From: Acetobacteraceae bacterium
GTDB taxonomy: Bacteria > Pseudomonadota > Alphaproteobacteria > Acetobacterales > Acetobacteraceae
Length of the DNA stretch: 7,023 nt
NCBI GenBank assembly: GCA_030044345.1
Contig: JASHVY010000530.1
Span: 1 to 7,023 of the forward strand
Direction: 5' to 3'
Shown here: one piece after another, positions 1 to 5,676 of the stretch
How positions within the stretch are numbered: position 1 is the first letter of the stretch
Layout of the letters: every line of letters starts with the position of its first letter
The notes under the pieces: model-generated
Databases searched by the model: none
What the model saw: the letters and a program-made list of their open reading frames with translations, nothing else
Told to the model about the DNA's origin: nothing
Position numbers and translations under genes: made by a program

Positions 1-666
1 ATGGTCGCGGCTGAAGCTCGAGAAGCCGGCGGCGGCAAGGGCCAGCCCGTCGAGCCGGAACTGGTCGAGACCATGCGAGGACGCCTCGATCGCCACCCGC
101 TCGACCTGCTCGCGGGCAAGGCGCGCCAGGGTCTCGGCGAGCCCCACCGGATCCGGCGTAGTGAGGGCGCCGGGCTCGCGCCCGGTCGCGGTGACGAGGC
201 CGAGCGTGCCGAGGCTCGCGGCTTTTTGGCCAGCGAGCTGCCAGAGCTGGCGGAGAAACTCGACGCTGCTCGTCTTGCCGTTGGTGCCGGTCACCGCGAC
301 CACCGTCTTCGGGGCTGGGCCGGCGAAGGCCGCGGCGAGTTCGGCCAGCCGGCGGCGCGGCTCGGGGTCCTCGATCAGCGGCCGCGGCGGAACGCCCGGC
401 GGCCAGGCAGTACCGGACGGAGCCAGGACCGCAGCGGCACCGTTGGCGACCGCATCGGCAATGAAGGCACGCCCGTCCGCACGCCCTGCCCCACTGCCGA
501 GCCCGGGCAGGGCCGCGAAGAGAAAGCCGGGCCGAACGCGGCGGCTGTCCGCGGCGATGCCGGCAAGCGGGATGCCGCCGAGCGCCCGCCAGCCCGGCGC
601 ATTGGGGGAAGGACGGCGAGCGGGCGCCAGATGCTGCATCAGCTCAACGACTCGAAGCGAGTTCAT
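1..666 (-). CDS. murE: UDP-N-acetylmuramoyl-tripeptide synthetase MurE, N-terminal part (cut by window edge)
   Basis: MurE is the cytoplasmic Mur ligase that adds the third residue, usually meso-diaminopimelate in Gram-negatives, to UDP-MurNAc-L-Ala-D-Glu using ATP. The first 222 residues are present and open to base 1; the family is usually near 490. Visible motifs are DSR at 40-42 (UDP-substrate domain), the ATP P-loop VTGTNGKTS at 125-133, TTPDP at 169-173, EASSHGL at 194-200 and SRDH at 219-222. The residue that selects the third amino acid lies in the missing part. I chose the ATG at 666-664 because it gives an N-terminal LRVVELM helix typical of the family. It overlaps the end of ftsI by 23 bases. 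An in-frame ATG at 639-637 is the alternative. Neither start has a clear Shine-Dalgarno sequence, so translational coupling to ftsI is likely. Identity is very sure; the start is moderately sure. Confidence 0.93.
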   Translation of the reverse strand, partial: MNSLRVVELMQHLAPARRPSPNAPGWRALGGIPLAGIAADSRRVRPGFLFAALPGLGSGAGRADGRAFIADAVANGAAAVLAPSGTAWPPGVPPRPLIEDPEPRRRLAELAAAFAGPAPKTVVAVTGTNGKTSSVEFLRQLWQLAGQKAASLGTLGLVTATGREPGALTTPDPVGLAETLARLAREQVERVAIEASSHGLDQFRLDGLALAAAGFSSFSRDH

Positions 667-2611
667 GGCTGGCGGCGTAGCGCTGGCCATCCGTCGGCGG
701 GAGGGGGTACGAGCGCGATGCAGACACGCCCGCGCTGGCCGGCGGCGTGGGCTGGTCCGGGCCAAGAACGATTGCCCCCGGCGGCGCGGTCGGATGGAGC
801 GGAAGGGCGAGCTCGGCGTCGATCGCCTTGATCTCGTCCTTGTCCGTCACCGGCAGGAGGCCGAGCATCGGGGCGATGCGGGCGATCGTGCGCGCAACCG
901 GCTTGGCGGAGATCTCGCCGCCGGTGGTGAATCCCTGCGAGGCCGCACTCGCCTTTGGCGAATCGAACATGATGTAGATGGCGTAGCGCGGCGTATTGAT
1001 CGGGAAGGCAGCGATGAACCCGGCACGATTGGTGTGCAGGCGGTAGCCGCCCATCTTGCTCACCACCTGCGAGGTGCCGGTCTTGCCGCCGACGAAATAG
1101 CCGGGGACCTTGGCGAAGATGCCGGTGCCGAAGAGGACGACGTCGCGCATCAGCCGGCGCATAAGATCCGAGGTATATTCCGGGTGTTCCATGACCAAGG
1201 TACCCGGCCGCGGCGTCGCCGGATCCTGATAGAGCAGGGTGGGCGCGAACATCACGCCGCCATTGACGAGCGGAACCGTCGCGTTGAGCAGATGAAGCGG
1301 CGTCATGGCGATGCCATTGCCGAAGGCGACGGTCATGACGGTCGCGGTACCCCATTCCGCATCGCTCTGGACGAGCGGCATCGCCGCCTCGGGCAGCTCG
1401 ATCGGGCAGCGATCGAAGAAGCCGAACCGCTTGAGCCAGGCGCGCTGACGCTCCTTGCCGACGATCAGCGCGATGCGGGCGGCACCAATATTCGAGGAAT
1501 AGGCGAGGATTTCCGGCACATAGAGCCAGCGACCGGCCGGCTCGTAATCGGTGATCATGAACCGCCCGATGGCGATCGGATGGGTGGTGTTGAAACTGTC
1601 CCAGACATGGACACGGCCCGAATCGAGCGCCATCCCCATCGTCTGCAATTTGAGCGCGCTGCCCGGCTCATAGACGCCCGTGGCCACACGGTTGAAGCGC
1701 TCGGCCGGAGGCGCGATGGGGAAGTCATTGGCGTCGTAATCGGGCAGGCTCGCCATGGCGAGCACCTCCCCGGTGTGCACGTCCATGATGACGCCGGCGG
1801 CCCCCTTGGGCTGAAAATCTTTGAAAGCCAGGGCCATCTCGTCGCGCAGCACGGCCTGGATCCGCACATCGATCGAGAGACGGAGCGGGTTCGGATTCCC
1901 GTTCAGCCGCGCATTCTCGAATTTCTCGATCCCCGCCACGCCGTTGTCATCGACATCGGCCCAGCCGAGGACGTGGCAGGCGGTGCGGCCGAGCGGATAA
2001 TGCCGCGATTCGGCGGGCAGGAAATTGACCCCGGGAATCCCGAGATCATTGATGCGCAATTCCTGATCGGGGGTGATGTTGCGTGCGACATAAACGAAGC
2101 TCCGCCCAGGCATATTGAACTGGGCGAGGAGCGAATCGGCGTCGATATCGGGCAGCACCGATTGCAGGCGCCGGACGGCATCCGCCGTGTCCATGATCTG
2201 CCGCGGGTCGGCATAGACCGATGCCGTGGGGAGAGAGATGGCGAGGATCTCGCCATTGCGGTCGACGATCGTCGCCCGCGAGCGCCGCGCGAGAAGGGTG
2301 GGCCCGGTGCTGCCGGCAGTCTCCGGCGGCAGAGGCGGCGGCTTGATCGGGCTGAGCACGGTGGCGTCCGTGAGCTTGACACCGAGCGCGGTGAAGAGGG
2401 TGGCAAAGCCGGTCGCCGTGGCGAGCAGCCGGCGCCGGCTGGTCTCGAGCGCTGCGCGGCGGGCAAGGTCCGGCGCCGTGACACGGACGGTCTCGAGCCG
2501 CGGAATGGCGCCGGCGCGCGGCGTGCCGGGCGGCCGGGAGGGCGCGAAGCGGGGATCGGCCCGCAAGGGCAGGGAATCGGGGGTTGGTGGCTTGGAGGGA
2601 TTTTCGCGCAT
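644..2611 (-). CDS. ftsI: Peptidoglycan transpeptidase FtsI (class B penicillin-binding protein 3)
   Basis: This 655-residue protein is the septal D,D-transpeptidase, which crosslinks new peptidoglycan at the division site; it is an inner-membrane protein with a periplasmic catalytic domain. In order it has a Pro/Arg-rich cytoplasmic N-terminus (about 1-60), one membrane segment (about 62-80), a PBP dimerisation domain with the conserved ATIVDRNGEILA stretch (113-124), and the transpeptidase domain. All three catalytic motifs are present: SALK with nucleophile Ser318 and Lys321, SSN at 372-374, and KTGT at 510-513. A Pro-rich tail follows from about 605. The start is the ATG at 2611-2609, 13 bases after the ftsL stop; a GAGG lying across that stop, 11 bases before the ATG, could serve as ribosome site. 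An upstream in-frame ATG at 2722 would run deep into ftsL and adds no family-like sequence. Position between ftsL and murE favours FtsI over another class B PBP. Confidence 0.96.
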   Translation of the reverse strand: MRENPSKPPTPDSLPLRADPRFAPSRPPGTPRAGAIPRLETVRVTAPDLARRAALETSRRRLLATATGFATLFTALGVKLTDATVLSPIKPPPLPPETAGSTGPTLLARRSRATIVDRNGEILAISLPTASVYADPRQIMDTADAVRRLQSVLPDIDADSLLAQFNMPGRSFVYVARNITPDQELRINDLGIPGVNFLPAESRHYPLGRTACHVLGWADVDDNGVAGIEKFENARLNGNPNPLRLSIDVRIQAVLRDEMALAFKDFQPKGAAGVIMDVHTGEVLAMASLPDYDANDFPIAPPAERFNRVATGVYEPGSALKLQTMGMALDSGRVHVWDSFNTTHPIAIGRFMITDYEPAGRWLYVPEILAYSSNIGAARIALIVGKERQRAWLKRFGFFDRCPIELPEAAMPLVQSDAEWGTATVMTVAFGNGIAMTPLHLLNATVPLVNGGVMFAPTLLYQDPATPRPGTLVMEHPEYTSDLMRRLMRDVVLFGTGIFAKVPGYFVGGKTGTSQVVSKMGGYRLHTNRAGFIAAFPINTPRYAIYIMFDSPKASAASQGFTTGGEISAKPVARTIARIAPMLGLLPVTDKDEIKAIDAELALPLHPTAPPGAIVLGPDQPTPPASAGVSASRSYPLPPTDGQRYAASHELASSR

Positions 2612-2624
2612 CGTGGCTTCAGCC

Positions 2625-3443
2625 TCAGTGCACGCCAGAGAGAGGCGTGGGCGGCGGCAGGTTCGGGTAGGCGCCGCCGAGCGCCGTCGCGAGTACGGGG
2701 GTTGCGGCCGGCACGGTCTCACGGCCGGGTGACGGAGCCGGCGGCGGGGCTGTCCTGGAGACCAGCCTGGGGTCAGGCGTGGGGACGGCCAGCGGAATGG
2801 GCGCCGGACGCCGCGGCGGAGGCAAGGACGATGTGGCGACGGCGACGGGCGCCGGTGTGGGTGCGGATGCGGGTGTGGGTGTGGGTGCCGGGGCGGACGC
2901 GACTGCGGGCGCAGGCACGGGCGGCGACGCGAAGACCGGCGGCGCTTGCGGCGTGATCGAGGCGACCACGGAAGCAGGCGCGGCTGCGGCGACCGGTACG
3001 GCGGGCGCGGGAGAAGCGGGCACGGCTGGCGACGGCGGCGGGGAACTCTCGACCAGCTCGAGGCTCGCGAAGACCGCGAGCGTGGGAAGTGCTGCGAGCA
3101 CCGGCAATGTCGGCGCCGCCACGCCGGCCGGCGGAGCGGGCAGAGTGCCGGGCGGCGCCGGCGGCGGCAGGCGCGAGGGAAGATCTGCGAAGGTCACGGC
3201 CTGGGTCGGCTTCATCGGCTGAAGGCTGAGATAGCGCCCGGCGAGATCGGCGAGGCGGATCGGCGAGTTCTCGAGCGCCCACTCGGCCTGCAAGAGCGAG
3301 ATCCGCGTCTCGGTCGCCTGGATGTCGTTCTCGACCGAGGCGATCTCGCCATCCAGGACGACGGTGCGGTGCTTGGCCTGATAGAGATAGAGACCGCTGC
3401 CGGCCGCCAGCAGCGCGGTCAATATCGTCGCCGGGCGGATCAT
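2625..3443 (-). CDS. ftsL: FtsL-like cell division protein with long Pro/Ala-rich C-terminal tail
   Basis: FtsL is a small bitopic division protein that joins FtsB and FtsQ and helps activate septal peptidoglycan synthesis by FtsW-FtsI. Here 272 residues are encoded. A membrane segment lies at about 4-21, preceded by almost no cytoplasmic part. A predicted coiled coil follows at about 28-58, then the conserved-looking block LQAEWALENSPIRLADLA (51-68) and LQPMKPTQ (74-81). From about residue 89 to the end the protein is low-complexity, rich in Pro, Ala, Val, Ser and Thr, with PAPTPTP-like runs at 185-200. E. coli FtsL is about 121 residues, so the tail more than doubles the length. The ATG at 3443-3441 overlaps the rsmH stop (ATGA), with a weak purine-rich GGGGGA six bases upstream. 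The assignment rests on topology, the coiled coil and position between rsmH and ftsI; FtsL sequences diverge widely, so the family call is good but not certain. Confidence 0.85.
   Translation of the reverse strand: MIRPATILTALLAAGSGLYLYQAKHRTVVLDGEIASVENDIQATETRISLLQAEWALENSPIRLADLAGRYLSLQPMKPTQAVTFADLPSRLPPPAPPGTLPAPPAGVAAPTLPVLAALPTLAVFASLELVESSPPPSPAVPASPAPAVPVAAAAPASVVASITPQAPPVFASPPVPAPAVASAPAPTPTPASAPTPAPVAVATSSLPPPRRPAPIPLAVPTPDPRLVSRTAPPPAPSPGRETVPAATPVLATALGGAYPNLPPPTPLSGVH
2844..2891 (-). repeat. Degenerate Pro-Ala/Pro-Thr coding repeat in the ftsL tail
   Basis: On the plus strand this stretch is an imperfect run of GGTGTG and GGTGCG-like hexamers. In the ftsL frame it encodes alternating Pro with Ala, Thr or Ser at residues 185-200. 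Such short repeats tend to change copy number by slippage, so tail length may vary between strains. The neighbouring tail (residues 135-240) has the same composition without clean periodicity. Confidence 0.6.
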
Positions 3444-4366
3444 CGAGCGTCCCCCACCCGCTCGATAGCGCGCAGTCGCGCCGAGGCGGCCCGGGCATTG
3501 GCGGCGATCTCGGCCGCACTCGGGCGGACCGCGCGCGGGGTGAGAAGACGAAAGCGCGCGGCCTCACGGGGGGTGGGGGGCAGGTGGCGCGAGGGCAGCG
3601 GCGTGCGGCCGGCGGCTTCGGCCATGAAACGTTTGACCAGACGATCCTCGAGCGAATGGAAGGCGATCACGATCAACCTCCCGCCCGGCGCGAGAATGGA
3701 TGCGGCCTGTTCGAGTGCACTTGCGATCTCCCCGAGCTCGTCGTTCACGCGGATGCGCAGTGCCTGGAAGCTACGCGTTGCCGGATCGATTCGCTCCCGT
3801 GATGGGGGCATGGCCGCACGAATGATCTCGGCAAGCTCGGTGGTGGTGGCGATCGGGCGCCCCGCACGGGCGGCGAGGAGGCGGCGGGCGATGCGGCGCG
3901 CATGCCGCTCCTCCCCGAACTCGGCGAGCAGGGAAGCAAGCGCCTCCGCCGGCAGCGTGTTCACGAGCTCGGCCGCGGTCGGGCCGTCCCGGCCCATGCG
4001 CATATCGAGCGGGCCGGCAAAGCGGAAGCTGAAGCCGCGCGCGGGATCATCGAGCTGAAAGGAGGAGACGCCGAGATCCATTACGATGCCGTCGAGACGA
4101 TCGACCCCGGCGCGGCCGAGCAGCTCCAGCATCGCGCCGAAGCGACCCTCGATGAGGGTGAGGCGGCCGGGATAGCGGGCGGCGAGCGCAGCCCCGCGCG
4201 CGATGGCGGCGGGATCGCGATCGATCGCGAAGAGGGTGCAGCGCGCGGCCGCGAGGATGGCGCCCGCATGGCCGCCGCCGCCGAAGGTGGCATCGAGATA
4301 GATGCCGCCGTCCCGCGGCGCGAGGAGGGCGAGCACGTCATCGAGAAGGACGGGGATGTGGCTCAT
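3440..4366 (-). CDS. rsmH: 16S rRNA (cytosine(1402)-N(4))-methyltransferase RsmH (MraW)
   Basis: RsmH uses S-adenosylmethionine to methylate N4 of C1402 in 16S rRNA, in the decoding centre of the 30S subunit. The 308-residue product is near the usual length (E. coli 313). Family motifs in order are HIPVLL (3-8), the SAM-binding loop DATFGGGGHA (25-34), DLGVSSFQLD (97-106), GFSF (111-114), DMRM (121-124), RSFQALRIRVNDEL (198-211) and FHSLEDRLVK (236-245). The C-terminus ends in an ARLRA-type block matching the family's final conserved segment. The start is the ATG at 4366-4364, whose ATGA overlaps the mraZ stop. GGAAGG at 4378-4373, six bases upstream, is a good ribosome site. The frame stays open 64 codons further upstream, inside mraZ, but that extension looks like out-of-frame mraZ sequence. 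The stop overlaps the next gene in the same way, indicating tight coupling. Confidence 0.97.
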   Translation of the reverse strand: MSHIPVLLDDVLALLAPRDGGIYLDATFGGGGHAGAILAAARCTLFAIDRDPAAIARGAALAARYPGRLTLIEGRFGAMLELLGRAGVDRLDGIVMDLGVSSFQLDDPARGFSFRFAGPLDMRMGRDGPTAAELVNTLPAEALASLLAEFGEERHARRIARRLLAARAGRPIATTTELAEIIRAAMPPSRERIDPATRSFQALRIRVNDELGEIASALEQAASILAPGGRLIVIAFHSLEDRLVKRFMAEAAGRTPLPSRHLPPTPREAARFRLLTPRAVRPSAAEIAANARAASARLRAIERVGDAR

Positions 4367-4830
4367 GCCGCGCCTTCCGCCGACAGGGTGAGGCGCGAGA
4401 TGCGGGTGCGCTCGCGGGCATCGGCGCGGCGGCGCTCGAAGGCGGCCGGCTCCCAGATCTGGAAGATCTTGCCGAGGCCCGCGAAGGTGACCGCGCCGTC
4501 GAGCGAGGCGTGACGGACCAGCGGATCGGGCAGGAGAATGCGGCCCTCCTTGTCGCACTCGATCGGGAAGGCATCCGCATAGAGGGCGGTCGCGAGATCC
4601 TCATGCTCGTCGCTGAACCAGTCATAGCGCTGGACCGGCACGGCCAGACGCTCGAACGCCTCGACGGGCCAGGCCTCGATGCAGGGATGCTTGTGCGAGG
4701 CGCGCAACACGACCGTAACGATTTGCTCGGCCTCCTTGCCGTCCCGCAGTGCGGCGCGAAAGGGCGCAGGGATCGAGACACGACCCTTGCCGTCGCGCTT
4801 GTTCTGGTGCGTGCCCCAGAATTGACTCAT
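4363..4830 (-). CDS. mraZ: Transcriptional regulator MraZ
   Basis: MraZ is a DNA-binding protein of the AbrB/SpoVT-like fold, an oligomeric ring that in E. coli represses its own dcw operon. The 155-residue product (E. coli 152) shows the two expected half-repeats, each with a DxxxR motif: D13-GKG-R17 followed by VSIPAPFR, and D93-KEG-R97 followed by ILLPDPL. It is the first gene of the dcw cluster and overlaps rsmH by ATGA. I chose the ATG at 4830-4828 because the product then begins MSQFWGTHQN, as the family does. The frame remains open to an ATG at 4914, but those 28 extra residues do not resemble MraZ and would cover the probable operator. No good Shine-Dalgarno sits at the chosen start: an AGGAG is present, but about 17 bases upstream, so initiation may be inefficient. 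Confidence 0.96.
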   Translation of the reverse strand: MSQFWGTHQNKRDGKGRVSIPAPFRAALRDGKEAEQIVTVVLRASHKHPCIEAWPVEAFERLAVPVQRYDWFSDEHEDLATALYADAFPIECDKEGRILLPDPLVRHASLDGAVTFAGLGKIFQIWEPAAFERRRADARERTRISRLTLSAEGAA

Positions 4831-4883
4831 CCGGCTGGGCCCGTTCGCTCCTAGGGATTGGCCTTGTCTGTGGGCCGGTTTCG

Positions 4884-4907
4884 CCCAAACGCGAGACTCT
4901 GTTTGGG
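4884..4907. repeat. Inverted repeat in the mraZ leader (7-base arms, 10-base loop)
   Basis: CCCAAAC at 4884-4890 is followed after ten bases by its exact complement GTTTGGG at 4901-4907. In the mraZ leader RNA this could form a seven-pair hairpin about 54 bases before the start codon. The right arm also contains the first TGGG box, so the palindrome may instead place a fifth, oppositely oriented box at 4884-4887. No T-run follows, so it does not look like an intrinsic terminator. Confidence 0.5.
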
Positions 4908-4938
4908 AGAACATGGGATATCATGGCCCGGTGTGGGG
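4904..4938. promoter_or_regulatory. Probable MraZ operator: four TGG boxes with a 10-base period
   Basis: On the plus strand TGGGA at 4904, TGGGA at 4914, TGGCC at 4924 and TGGGG at 4934 begin exactly ten bases apart; the third is imperfect. E. coli MraZ is known to bind TGGGN direct repeats separated by five bases upstream of its own gene, which is the same spacing. The array lies 74-108 bases upstream of the mraZ ATG. Here the TGGG reading is on the strand opposite mraZ. The match in motif, spacing and place supports autoregulation of the dcw operon; binding itself is inferred. Confidence 0.65.
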
Positions 4939-5035
4939 GGTAAAGGAGATTCACCGCCGTACACTTATCGTGAGATGGGATTCCGGCCTGTTACGTCGAT
5001 CTGTTCTTCAGTGTTGCTTGGAAAACGCGTCCGCA

Positions 5036-5083
5036 TCTCTCTGCAATATCTCTTTGCCCGTCTCCTTGCCCGTCTCTCTGCCC
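5036..5083. repeat. Short tandem and direct repeats upstream of mraZ
   Basis: Two adjacent 12-base units, TTGCCCGTCTCC at 5054-5065 and TTGCCCGTCTCT at 5066-5077, differ at one base and are followed by a partial third (CTGCCCG). They are flanked by two copies of TCTCTCTGC at 5036-5044 and 5073-5081. In the mraZ sense the strand is purine-rich (GAGACGGGCAA units). No function is evident; it may be replication slippage or a spacer in the leader. Confidence 0.5.
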
Positions 5084-5171
5084 GGGGCATCTTTCGTGTT
5101 TTGTTCCGCTAGCAGCGCGAATATTTCCGAGCGCGTGACGAATGAGGCCAAGTCGGGACGTTCCAAATATG

Positions 5172-5580
5172 GTTGCCAGACGGCCTGTAAGCCGGGTTCT
5201 GTCCGCCCGCGAGATTTCTCCCGGCGAGCGGGACGGCCATTCCTCTAGGACGCGCCTTGCGACGCGCCTCATGCGACCAACCCGGGCGGCGGGTCGGAAA
5301 CGCCCCTGGCGGCTCGCGCCGCCGGCCGCCCCTATTCGGTCTTGCTCCCGGTGGGGTTTACCCTGCCACGCCCGTTGCCGGGCGCGCGGTGCGCTCTTGC
5401 CGCACCTTTTCACCCTTGCCGGCAGCGCCCGAAGACGGTGCCGGCGGTATGTTTTCTGTGGCACTTTCCCTGGGGTCGCCCCCGCCGGCCGTTGGCCGGC
5501 ACCGCGTTTCCGTGGAGCCCGGACTTTCCTCCCGCGCGGGCCTTGCGGCACGCGCCGGCGGCCGTCCGGCCGTCTGGCGC
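5172..5580 (-). ncRNA. rnpB: RNase P RNA, bacterial type A
   Basis: This is the catalytic RNA that removes 5' leaders from precursor tRNAs, working with the protein RnpA. Helix P1 closes the molecule: GCCAGACGGCC at the 5' end (5578-5568) pairs perfectly with GGCCGTCTGGC at the 3' end (5185-5175). Conserved core sequences are visible in the correct order on the minus strand: GAGGAAAGTCCGGGCTCC (5531-5514, P4 and CR-I), the P12 hairpin GGTGCG/CGCACC with loop GCAAGAG (5406-5388), GGGTAAACCCCACC (5363-5350), an AATAGGGG stretch, CCTAGAGGAATGG with an upstream GCAA tetraloop hairpin, and ACAGAACCCGGCTTACAG (5202-5185, CR-V). The length of about 409 bases suits an alphaproteobacterial type A RNA. 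Ends are set from P1 and are good to a few bases. Open frames overlapping this stretch on either strand are chance. Confidence 0.96.
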
Positions 5581-5585
5581 GCGCA

Positions 5586-5614
5586 GAGATGCGGTGGCAA
5601 ACGGGCTTCGTCAA
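5586..5614 (-). promoter_or_regulatory. Probable rnpB promoter
   Basis: On the minus strand TTGACG (5614-5609) matches the -35 consensus at five of six bases. After a 17-base spacer comes CATCTC (5591-5586) in the -10 position, a poor match. Transcription starting 6-8 bases further on would fall at about 5580-5578, exactly where helix P1 begins. The agreement of spacing with the independently set RNA 5' end is the main support. Confidence 0.6.
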
Positions 5615-5631
5615 TCGGCATTCGTAGCGAT

Positions 5632-5650
5632 GCACGAGGCTTGCTCGTGC
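5632..5650. promoter_or_regulatory. Palindrome in the rnpB-paaK divergent region, possible operator
   Basis: GCACGAG at 5632-5638 and its complement CTCGTGC at 5644-5650 flank a five-base centre. It sits 17 bases upstream of the rnpB -35 hexamer and 26 bases before the paaK ATG. It is not a terminator, since both flanking genes point away from it and no T-run follows. It could be an operator for a dimeric repressor of paaK, or a leader hairpin. A second, smaller palindrome TATCGATA lies at 5659-5666. No clear paaK promoter was recognised. Confidence 0.4.
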
Positions 5651-5676
5651 CGGATTTGTATCGATAGGGTGCGGGG

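Larger units (their letters stand above)
4831..5171. other. Non-coding leader between rnpB and mraZ
   Basis: These 341 bases hold no convincing gene; the short open frames here lack ribosome sites and family-like sequence. The part near mraZ holds the periodic TGG boxes and a hairpin, listed separately. The middle has purine-rich repeats in the mraZ sense. A promoter for mraZ is expected here but none is clear. Two weak candidates on the minus strand are CTTTAC, a 16-base spacer and TGATAT (-10 at 4923-4918, among the boxes), or GTAACA, a 19-base spacer and GATAAG. I found no GC-rich hairpin followed by a T-run after rnpB, so transcription might continue from rnpB into mraZ. Confidence 0.6.

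Noticed and set aside
1..831. Plus-strand open frame of 276 codons at the left edge
   Set aside because: It is the reverse strand of murE and the end of ftsI, whose motifs (VTGTNGKTS, EASSHGL) establish the minus-strand reading.
161..2956. Very long open frame on the plus strand (931 codons) opposite ftsI and ftsL
   Set aside because: It lies antisense to clear, motif-complete genes. High-GC codon use leaves such antisense frames open by chance, the translation is low-complexity and Arg-rich, and no family is recognisable.
2779..3222. Plus-strand Gly/Ala-rich open frame resembling a PE-PGRS or structural protein
   Set aside because: It is the complement of the Pro/Ala-rich ftsL tail; proline codons read backwards give glycine, which explains the composition.
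5054..5083. Possible small CRISPR-like repeat array upstream of mraZ
   Set aside because: The units are adjacent 12-mers with no spacers, only about two and a half copies, and no cas genes nearby.
5107..5140. Possible rnpB terminator hairpin around the CGCG-containing AT-rich centre
   Set aside because: The arms are only about four bases and no T-run follows on the minus strand.
5163..5174. CCAAATATGG near-palindrome just after rnpB as a terminator or operator
   Set aside because: It is short and AT-centred, without a stable stem or T-run; more likely plain flanking sequence of the RNA.
4991..5667. Several 110-214 codon open frames on both strands across the rnpB region
   Set aside because: The stretch is a structural RNA with a perfect P1 helix and the conserved RNase P core, so the frames are chance products of GC-rich sequence.
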